NCBI GenBank assembly: GCA_047920935.1
Contig: JBLRXD010000289.1
Location: 1-5,709, forward strand
Source: UBA7803 sp047920935
Lineage (GTDB): Bacteria > Pseudomonadota > Gammaproteobacteria > Pseudomonadales > Azotimanducaceae
Length of the DNA stretch: 5,709 nucleotides
Direction: 5' to 3'
The position numbers and the translations under genes are program-made. Under the pieces are notes generated by a model that did no database searches, was not told the origin of the DNA, and was given only the letters and a program-made list of their open reading frames with translations. Shown piece by piece: positions 1 to 5,709 of this stretch (position 1 is its first letter; each line of letters opens with the position of its first letter).

Positions 1-49
1 GGGTTGCCCGGAGGGCTCGAGCGAAGGCGCACAAGGCGTCTGTGCCCAT
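1..49 (-). CDS. possible start of a further leftward gene (partial)
   Basis: An ATG on the minus strand at 49-47 opens a frame that stays open to the window edge, about 16 codons, reading MGTDALCAFARALRAT. It begins 28 bp after the stop codon of the response regulator on the same strand, so it would fit as the third gene of that unit. No clear ribosome binding site precedes the ATG, and the frame is also open further upstream without another start. Sixteen residues are too few to assign a family. In GC-rich DNA an open frame of this length is weak evidence, so this is a placeholder. The alternative is that 1-77 is non-coding. Confidence 0.22.
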   Translation of the reverse strand, partial: MGTDALCAFARALRAT

Positions 50-77
50 GCGCGCGCCGGCGACGAGCGCGTGGCCG

Positions 78-1082
78 TCAGCGCGGCGCCAGGGTCGAGA
101 GGTAGGTGTCGTAGGAAGAGCGGGCGGGGTCGAAGTCGATGTCGGTGGCGGCGTCCCGGGCCAGGGCGATCAGCCACGGCTCGCGGCCCTGCAGGCGGCG
201 GGCGGGCATGACCTTTTCTTCCCAGGGGTAGGCGTCGGCGCCGAAGTAGTCGGCGGGAGAGTCGCCGCTGAACAAGCCGGCGAGCTCGCCGGCGGCAATG
301 CCCTGACGGATGTGTGGCGGCGCTGCGAAGTGCTCGACGAAGTCGATCTGCCGCTGGTGCGCCTCGGCATCCAACATCAGCAGCCGTATGGCGGAACCGT
401 TGGATCGCAGCATCAGGAAGCCCGGCGGGTCGCTCATCAGGTAGTACTCCACCAGCCGCTCTTCGTGCATGAGGCGCTGTACTTCCACCGCTATGGTTGG
501 GTCGACCAGAAAGCCAGGCGGGTCGAGGGCGAGGTTGAGGCTCAGGCGCCCCAGGTACTGGTGGAAGTACTCGCGCTCGAGCTCGCCGATGAAGGCGATC
601 ACGGCCTCGATGGCGGTGGCTTTGTGCTTGGGAATGAAGCGGTGGATCAGCCCGGCGTTGAAGGCCTCGACCGCCAGCTTCTCGTCGGCGACGCCGGTGA
701 GCAGAGCCCGGCGCGCGTACGGGTCGCGCATGCTCTGACAGAACTGCAGGCCGTCTATGGCCGGCATGGCGTAATCCACCAGCACCACGGAGACTCGGCG
801 GAAGCGTTGCAGATAGTTGATCTCCTGCTCGATCAGCCCCAGATCGAGCCGGATCAGCGCCTCGTCGGAGCGGCTGCGGCGCAGGCTGAAGCAACGGTCT
901 ACCAGGGGCGCGAGATCGATCGGTTGGTCCAGAAAAGCCAGCGCCGCCTCGGGGCTGGTGAAGCCATGGCAGGCAATGCTCGCAGGCATCTCCAGAGTGA
1001 GGCTTCTGAGGAACGCCTCGTTGTCGTCGACCAGGACGATGGTGGTCGGGTGAAAGTAGGGCGACAGGGTCAACTGCCTCAT
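78..1082 (-). CDS. response regulator, N-terminal receiver domain with enlarged loop and unknown C-terminal output region
   Basis: This is a 334-residue cytoplasmic signalling protein expected to be phosphorylated by a partner histidine kinase or phosphotransfer protein. The receiver domain spans about residues 14-165 and keeps the whole active site: acidic pair D19-D20 (VLVDDNE), phosphoacceptor D103 (VLVDYAMPAIDG), T129 (LLTG) and K152 (FIPK). The acidic pair and D103 are about 83 residues apart, where about 45 is usual, because of an extra mostly helical stretch at about 54-92. The C-terminal half (about 170-334) matches no output domain I recognise. I see no helix-turn-helix, GGDEF, EAL, HD-GYP or ATPase motif in it. 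It carries the phrase DPPGFL twice, at 187-192 and 218-223. The start is the only ATG upstream of the receiver domain and lies 10 bp after the stop of the RHH gene, so the two are probably co-transcribed. No kinase gene is visible in the window. The receiver call is secure; the output function is unknown. Confidence 0.9.
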   Translation of the reverse strand: MRQLTLSPYFHPTTIVLVDDNEAFLRSLTLEMPASIACHGFTSPEAALAFLDQPIDLAPLVDRCFSLRRSRSDEALIRLDLGLIEQEINYLQRFRRVSVVLVDYAMPAIDGLQFCQSMRDPYARRALLTGVADEKLAVEAFNAGLIHRFIPKHKATAIEAVIAFIGELEREYFHQYLGRLSLNLALDPPGFLVDPTIAVEVQRLMHEERLVEYYLMSDPPGFLMLRSNGSAIRLLMLDAEAHQRQIDFVEHFAAPPHIRQGIAAGELAGLFSGDSPADYFGADAYPWEEKVMPARRLQGREPWLIALARDAATDIDFDPARSSYDTYLSTLAPR

Positions 1083-1092
1083 GGCCGCGGGC

Positions 1093-1389
1093 TCATGACA
1101 GCAGATCCAGCAGCGCAGCTTGCTTGGCGGCGCTGAGTCCGCGGAAGCGGCGCAGCAGCTGCTGCTCGGGCGGGCTGAGGGTGCGGTTCAGCAGGAGCTC
1201 GAAATGCTCGTGCATCGCCGGGGCCAGGGCGCGTTGCTCGGCGATTCCCGGCAGGCCGCTGAACGACAGCTGCAGGCGCGTTACAATCTCGGAGTTGAGG
1301 CTGCGGCGATGGTATTCGGCTGCCTCGGCCAGTTGGTTGCGCATGCTCATGGGCAGACGCACCAGGTATCTGTAGCTCGAGTCGATCAT
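1093..1389 (-). CDS. Arc-family ribbon-helix-helix DNA-binding protein
   Basis: This is a 98-residue probable transcriptional regulator. The N-terminal part (about residues 5-45) has the Arc/MetJ layout: a short strand YRYLVRLP that would pair with the same strand of a second subunit and insert into the major groove, helix 1 (about 14-28, MSMRNQLAEAAEYHR), then helix 2 beginning RSLNSEIVTRL. The phrase RSLNSEIV is the family's typical turn into helix 2. The C-terminal half (about 50-98) is rich in Leu and Ala, predicted helical and unassigned; it is longer than in phage Arc (53 residues) and may mediate oligomerisation or partner contact. The ATG at 1389 is preceded by a G-rich stretch (GGGGG) about seven bases upstream that could serve as the ribosome binding site. 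The gene is first in the leftward unit, directly before the response regulator, and faces the divergent promoter region with an inverted repeat that could be its operator. No toxin gene lies next to it, so an antitoxin role is less likely. Confidence 0.88.
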   Translation of the reverse strand: MIDSSYRYLVRLPMSMRNQLAEAAEYHRRSLNSEIVTRLQLSFSGLPGIAEQRALAPAMHEHFELLLNRTLSPPEQQLLRRFRGLSAAKQAALLDLLS

Positions 1390-1462
1390 GCGGCAGCCCC
1401 CACTTCCGTCGCACGTGACGGCGCTGACGCTCGACGTGGCCGAAGGCGGCGCAGCACAGTCA

Positions 1463-1490
1463 ATGGCAAAGCTATTTGCCTTAATCTAAC
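1463..1490 (+). promoter_or_regulatory. candidate promoter for the Nudix-ABC operon
   Basis: ATGGCA at 1463-1468 (four of six matches to TTGACA) and TCTAAC at 1485-1490 (four of six to TATAAT) are spaced by 16 bp. Transcription would start near 1497. That would leave the GTG at 1502 almost leaderless but give the ATG at 1538 a leader of about 40 bases. Most of the inverted repeat would lie between the two boxes, a position where a bound repressor would block polymerase. The boxes are weak and were chosen by eye. Confidence 0.28.
1465..1480. promoter_or_regulatory. perfect inverted repeat, candidate operator
   Basis: The arms GGCAAA (1465-1470) and TTTGCC (1475-1480) are perfect 6-bp complements separated by GCTA. 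The element lies in the AT-rich patch between the divergent genes and overlaps the best candidate plus-strand promoter. There is no T-tract and no gene end nearby, so a terminator is unlikely. A dimeric regulator site is the natural reading, and the adjacent Arc-family protein is the obvious candidate ligand. The palindrome is seen directly; its role is inferred. Confidence 0.45.
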
Positions 1491-1537
1491 CATGGGTCCG
1501 TGTGGTGACAAGAGACGACAAGGTGATATCGAACAGC

Positions 1538-2289
1538 ATGCAACCGCTTACAAAAGGCAACATGCGGCTCGCCGCTACCATACTGCTGGTGCGCGACGGT
1601 GCCGGCGGGCCCGAGGTCTTCATGATGCAGCGCCCCGGCGGGGTGGATTTTCCGAACCTGCACGTGTTTCCCGGCGGCAAGGTCGACGAAGGCGATTTCG
1701 TCCCGGAGCTGCTCGAAGGTCTCGCGGATGAGCACGCCAATCGGCAGCTGGGGTTGGCGGCGGGCGGTTTGCGCTACTGGGTGGCTGCCATCCGGGAGTG
1801 TTTCGAAGAGTGCGGCGTGCTGCTGGCCCACCGCGACGGTGAGCTGATCCGCTGGGCAGACGCAAGGGAGGTGGCGCGTTTCAACGCCTACCGGCAGCAA
1901 CTGATCGACGGCGAGCTCTCGATGACGGCGCTGTGCCGGCGCGAACAGCTGACGCTGGCCGCCGACCGGGTGCACTACTTCAGTCACTGGATCACCCCGG
2001 AGCAGGCGCCCCGGCGGTTCGATACCCGGTTCTTCATCGCCGCCATGCCGGCCAACCAGGAGACCCTGGCCCACCACTGGGAAACCGCCGCCGACGAGTG
2101 GGTACGGCCCGCGGATGCGCTCGCTGCTCACGCCGCGGGCCGCTGGCAGATGATCTCTCCCACCTTGACAACTCTCGAAGCTATCGCCGGCTTTGCCGCG
2201 GTCGACAGCATGCTCGCGGCGGTGGCCGCGGAGGCACACCTGGGCGAGCTCACCGACGAGCTCAGGTATCAAGGTATGCACAGCTTGCG

Positions 2290-2293
<4 letters not shown>
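1538..2293 (+). CDS. Nudix hydrolase, NUDT19-type (probable CoA/acyl-CoA or nucleotide diphosphatase)
   Basis: This is a 251-residue cytoplasmic hydrolase expected to cleave a diphosphate linkage with divalent metal. The Nudix motif is split, as in the NUDT19/RP2 group. The first half, FPGGKVDEGD, lies at about 44-53, followed by about 34 inserted residues. The catalytic half, IREcFEEcGVLL, lies at about 85-96, with metal-binding glutamates E87, E90 and E91. The downstream phrase RRFDTRFFIA (159-168) is also typical of that group. Mammalian NUDT19 acts on CoA and acyl-CoA; the substrate here is not determined. Starts at 1502 (GTG) and 1562 (ATG) are possible. I prefer 1538 because AGGTGA sits at 1521-1526 and family members usually have about ten residues before the first strand (RLAATILLVRDG). 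Nothing resembling a ribosome binding site precedes 1502. The stop overlaps the ATPase start by 4 bp (ATGA), implying coupled translation. Confidence 0.87.
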
Positions 2294-2969
<676 letters not shown>

Positions 2970-2973
<4 letters not shown>

Positions 2974-5399
2974 ACCTTCTAGTCAAGAGCCAGATCAGGT
3001 TTCTGCGCCAGGCGCCCTGGAGCGCAGCCACGGCGTTGCTGGGCGTGGCGCTGGGGGTGGCGTCGGTGGTGGCCGTACATCTCATCAGCGCCCAGGTGGA
3101 GCGCTCTCTGGACGAAGCCGCGCCGCCCCACCTGGCCGGGCTCACCCACCTGCTGGACCGTCCGGGGATCCGGGCGGACGACTATTTCGATCTGCGTGAC
3201 GGCTGGCGCAACCGGCCGGCGACGGCGATCACCGCCCTGGTGCCGCTGGTCGAAGGGCATGTGCTGCTGGACGGCCGCTCGGTACTGGTGCTGGGTGCAG
3301 ATTGGCTTGCGATGCCGCCGGCCTCAGGTCGGGGCACCACGACCGGTGGCGCCGCCTGGTCTGTGCCGCTGGATGTCATCGTCGGCGAGGCGCTGCTGGT
3401 AGACGGCTCCCTCGAGCGCCGGGCCGGCGATCGGGTGAGCGTTGCTGGGCGCAGCTTTCGGGTTGCCGAAGAACTGGAGTCCGGCCTCGGTCCCGCGCTC
3501 ATCGCCGACATCGCGGCGGCCCAGCAGATGCTGCAACTGCCGCCGCAGAGCCTCAGTCTGGTGGGCATGGCGGTGGCGGACCCATGGGAATCCTGGCGAC
3601 GCTGGCTGAACCGGCTCATGCCCGGCTTTGCCGCGGGCTTTCCCCAGCCGAGTGCGCTGGCGCTCGATGCACTGCTCAGCCAGATCGACGGCGACGCCGC
3701 GGCCTGGCGAGCGATTCCGGTCACCGCCGAGCGGCCGAGCGCCGCTTTTGCCAGGGCGGTACTGTTCAACCTGGGCGCCCTGGGCACGTTGGCGCTGCTG
3801 GTGGCGTGGTTTCTGATCTATCAGGTGGGGGTGATCTGGCGGCGTCGGCAGCAGTTGCTGCTGCAACGGCTGCACGCCGTGGGGGTGCCACAGCGCAGCC
3901 TGCGGCTGAGCTTTCTAGCGCTGTTCGCTGGGCTCGGCAGTCTCGCCACCGTGGCTGGCATGCTGCTCGGGGTGGCCCTGGCCGAGCTGCTGGTCAGCCT
4001 TTCCGCGCCGGGTGTCGGTGCCGGGCGCGCGGGCGCGGGGCAGCTGCCGGCTGTGGATGCCTGGGTGGTGTTCAAGGCTGTGGTATCCGGGCTCGGGGTG
4101 TGCCTGATTGGCGGTTATGCGGCGTACTCCCGGGCGTCGAGCGAGCGCCCGTGGCCATGGCCGTGGCGCTGGCTGCTGGTGCCAGCGCTGCTGCTGATGG
4201 TGGCGCTGGGCATTCTCCGCGAGGACAGCGGCGTGTTCGGCGGGTTCATGGCGATCTTTGCCATGAGCCTGCTCGGCGCCTTGCTGGTGTCGCCGACCCT
4301 GATGCTGTTGCGGCGGGCGGTGACGGTGCTGCCGCTGGCGCTGCCGTGGCGACTGGCGCTGCGTGAGGTGGCCTGGCACCCGCGCGCATTGCGCGTCGCC
4401 ATGGCCGCGTTGACGCTGGCGGTGGCCACCGGCATCGGCATCGGGCTGATGGTGGAAAGCTTTCGCGCCGACTTCACGCGCATGCTGGAATCCCGCCTCG
4501 CGGGGGATCTGTACATCTACCAACTGGGTGAGCAGTTCGCGGAAGTGGACGCCTGGTTGCAGGCGCAACCCGAGGTGGCGGCGGTGACGCGCTTCGGCGC
4601 CGAGCGGGTGCGGCTCCAGGGGTTGCCGGTGGAACTCGGCTACACCCGCTTCGACCGCAGCCAGAGCGCCCGCTACGGTTTCGACCGGGCGCTCGATGAC
4701 GGCGAGGCGCTGCTCAGCGAGCGCCTGGCCCGGGATTTGCGCCTCGCTCCCGGTGACCTGATCGACGTCGCCGACGGCCGCCTGCGGGTGGCGGGTGTGT
4801 TCCCCGATTTCGGCGCCACCGCCGGGCGACTGCTGGCGGACATCGCCAGCCTCGATGCGCTCGGTCTGTGGCCGCGCTTCGACCGTTTCACGGTGGATCT
4901 GCAGCCGCAGGCGGAGTTGGCCGAGCGCCTGGCGCGGCGGTTCCCCGAGGTGGAGTTGGAGGCCAGAGGCGCCGTTCGCGCCCAGGCGCTGCGGATCTTC
5001 GATCGCACCTTCGCCATCACCCAGGCGCTGACCCTGCTGGCCCTGGTGGTGGCGGTGGTCGGGATGTACAACGCCCTCACCGCGCTGCGGCTGAATCAGG
5101 CGCGTACCACCCGACTGCTTCATGCCCAGGGGCTGAGCGCGGCGGAAGCCCGGCAGATCAGCCTGATCCGCTCGCTGGTGGTGGGCGGTATCGCGGTGCT
5201 GCTGGCGTTGCCTCTGGGCATCGCCATGGCGTGGACGTTGTGCTCGGTTCTCAACCCGCGCTCGTTCGGCTGGACGGTGACCCTGCATCTGCCGCTGGCC
5301 GGTTGGCTGTTGCCACTGCTGCTGGGCCTGGGGGCGGCACTGCTGGCTGGCGCCGTGCCGGCGCCGCGGGAGCGGGGTGCCCTCGATGAAGCGACTTGA
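2970..5399 (+). CDS. FtsX/YbbP-like ABC transporter permease (10 TM, type VII)
   Basis: This 809-residue inner-membrane subunit is predicted to have ten membrane segments, at roughly 19-40, 263-288, 313-345, 364-386, 399-416, 422-447, 474-495, 681-703, 731-757 and 772-795. Two large periplasmic domains lie between segments 1 and 2 (about 41-262) and between segments 7 and 8 (about 496-680). This duplicated 1+3 / 1+3 arrangement with two extra central segments, and the length, match E. coli YbbP (804 residues) rather than the four-TM MacB or LolC/E. Such transporters usually do not move substrate through the membrane; they transmit ATP-driven motion to the periplasm, extracting or passing on hydrophobic molecules. 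The start is the GTG overlapping the ATPase stop (GTGA), because the N-terminus MNLLVKSQIRFLRQAPW leads properly into segment 1. The next in-frame ATG is after residue 110, and upstream starts lie within the ATPase gene. A Trp-Pro run (WPWPWRW, 395-401) precedes segment 5. The substrate is unknown; lipid is the best guess. Confidence 0.93.
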
Positions 5400-5709
5400 G
5401 CATCGTCCAGCGTTGCTGCTGGTGTTGCTGCTGGCGTTGCTGCTGGCGTTGCTGCTGGCGCTGGCGGGGCTGGCCCACGGCCAGGGACAGTTGCGCCTGG
5501 GCGCGGTGCTCGGAGAAGCCGACACCGCCGGCTATGCGCGTGCCGATGAGCCGTGGGATTTCCAGTTTCCCCGCGATCACGGGCCGCATCCGCAGTTCCG
5601 CAGCGAGTGGTGGTATCTCACCGTCAATCTGCGCGCGGCCAACGGCGACGAGTACGGCGTTCAGTTCACCCTGTTCCGGCAGGCGCTGCGCCCGCAGCCG
5701 GTGGTCGGC
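5386..5709 (+). CDS. secreted CrtC/AttH lipocalin-like protein (PF07143/COG5621 type), N-terminal part
   Basis: The first 108 codons are visible and the frame runs off the right edge. Residues 1-32 form a signal peptide: basic start MKRLEHR, a long Leu/Ala core (9-30), and a plausible cleavage after AHG (30-32). There is no lipobox cysteine, so the mature protein should be soluble in the periplasm. The mature region carries the family hallmark FPRDHGPHPQFRSEWWY at 61-77, followed by strand-like sequence YGVQFTLFRQAL (90-101). This family includes carotenoid hydratase CrtC and the predicted secreted hydrolase AttH, and folds as paired lipocalin-like barrels that bind hydrophobic ligands. Members are commonly encoded beside an ABC ATPase and an FtsX-type permease, as here. 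The ATG lies 14 bp inside the permease gene, with GGGGTG about six bases upstream as a possible ribosome binding site. Family membership is clear; carotenoid chemistry is unlikely because no carotenoid gene is nearby. Enzymatic activity is unknown. Confidence 0.9.
   Translation, partial: MKRLEHRPALLLVLLLALLLALLLALAGLAHGQGQLRLGAVLGEADTAGYARADEPWDFQFPRDHGPHPQFRSEWWYLTVNLRAANGDEYGVQFTLFRQALRPQPVVG
5412..5459 (+). repeat. four tandem 12-bp units within the signal peptide coding region
   Basis: The unit GTTGCTGCTGGC is repeated four times head to tail; units 2-4 are identical and unit 1 ends in T instead of C. In the frame of the secreted protein each unit adds Leu-Leu-Leu-Ala (the first gives Leu-Leu-Leu-Val), forming most of the hydrophobic core. 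Because 12 is a multiple of three, gain or loss of a unit would change core length by four residues without a frameshift. Confidence 0.9.

Larger units (their letters stand above)
1390..1537. promoter_or_regulatory. divergent intergenic regulatory region
   Basis: This is the only gap between the leftward RHH/response regulator unit and the rightward Nudix/ABC operon, so promoters for both should lie here. The part nearest the RHH gene (1390-1460) is GC-rich and has a CACGTG hexamer (1412-1417) and GACG repeated at 1417, 1426 and 1433. The part at about 1461-1490 is strikingly AT-rich for this window and holds the inverted repeat and the best plus-strand promoter candidate. No convincing minus-strand promoter could be picked by eye: TTGACT at 1463-1458 on that strand lacks a partner -10 box. 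Confidence 0.6.

Noticed and set aside
42..1136. Long plus-strand open frame (364 codons) opposite the response regulator
   Set aside because: It is the complement of a clear receiver-domain gene; its translation is Gly/Val/Gln-rich without recognisable motifs, as expected from antisense frames in GC-rich DNA.
1093..1389. RHH protein as the antitoxin of a toxin-antitoxin pair
   Set aside because: The adjacent co-directional gene is a response regulator and no small toxin-like gene is present on either side.
1465..1480. Inverted repeat read as an intrinsic terminator
   Set aside because: It lies between divergent gene starts, has only 6-bp arms and no following T-tract, so a regulatory site is more plausible.
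1120..1731. Plus-strand open frame of 203 codons across the RHH gene and the intergenic region
   Set aside because: It is antisense to the RHH gene and out of frame with the Nudix gene, and has no domain signal.
3302..4366. Plus-strand open frame of 354 codons in another frame of the permease gene
   Set aside because: Its composition is Ala/Arg/Gly-rich with no motif, and it overlaps a permease frame with ten coherent membrane segments.
3915..5525. Minus-strand open frame of 536 codons opposite the permease
   Set aside because: The translation is low-complexity, rich in Gln, His, Arg and Pro, with runs mirroring the Leu/Ala codons of the permease and signal peptide; it is an antisense shadow.
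5386..5709. Secreted protein as a true carotenoid hydratase
   Set aside because: It has a signal peptide and sits in an ABC transporter operon with no carotenoid genes in view; the family hallmark alone does not indicate carotenoid chemistry.

Overview
The window is GC-rich with strong GC bias at third codon positions, densely packed genes and short start/stop overlaps. Together with the protein families present (an Arc-type repressor, a YbbP-like permease and a CrtC/AttH-type secreted protein), this points to a high-GC proteobacterium, most likely a gammaproteobacterium. The genus cannot be fixed from the sequence.

Layout: two transcription units diverge from a short intergenic region at about 1390-1537. 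Leftward (minus strand) lie a small ribbon-helix-helix (Arc-family) DNA-binding protein (1093-1389) and, 10 bp later, a 334-residue response regulator (78-1082). The regulator has a complete phosphoacceptor site, an enlarged receiver domain and an unrecognised C-terminal half with no evident DNA-binding domain. A further minus-strand gene may begin at 49 and run off the left edge, but only about 16 codons are visible.

Rightward (plus strand) is a tightly overlapping four-gene operon. Its genes are a NUDT19-type Nudix hydrolase (1538-2293, possibly from 1502), an ABC transporter ATPase (2290-2973), a ten-TM FtsX/YbbP-like permease of 809 residues (2970-5399), and the start of a secreted CrtC/AttH lipocalin-like protein (5386 to the right edge). 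Overlaps of 4, 4 and 14 bp imply translational coupling. The ATPase and permease should form a type VII ABC transporter, which does mechanical work on membrane or periplasmic substrates. The lipocalin-like protein is its probable periplasmic partner, and the Nudix enzyme probably hydrolyses CoA-type or nucleotide diphosphates in the cytoplasm. A lipid or other hydrophobic substrate is the simplest reading, but this is inference.

The most noteworthy points are a perfect inverted repeat (GGCAAA-N4-TTTGCC, 1465-1480) in the only AT-rich patch of the divergent promoter region, the RHH plus orphan response regulator pair, and a four-unit 12-bp tandem repeat that builds the hydrophobic core of the signal peptide at 5412-5459. 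No RNA genes, mobile elements or CRISPR arrays were seen.
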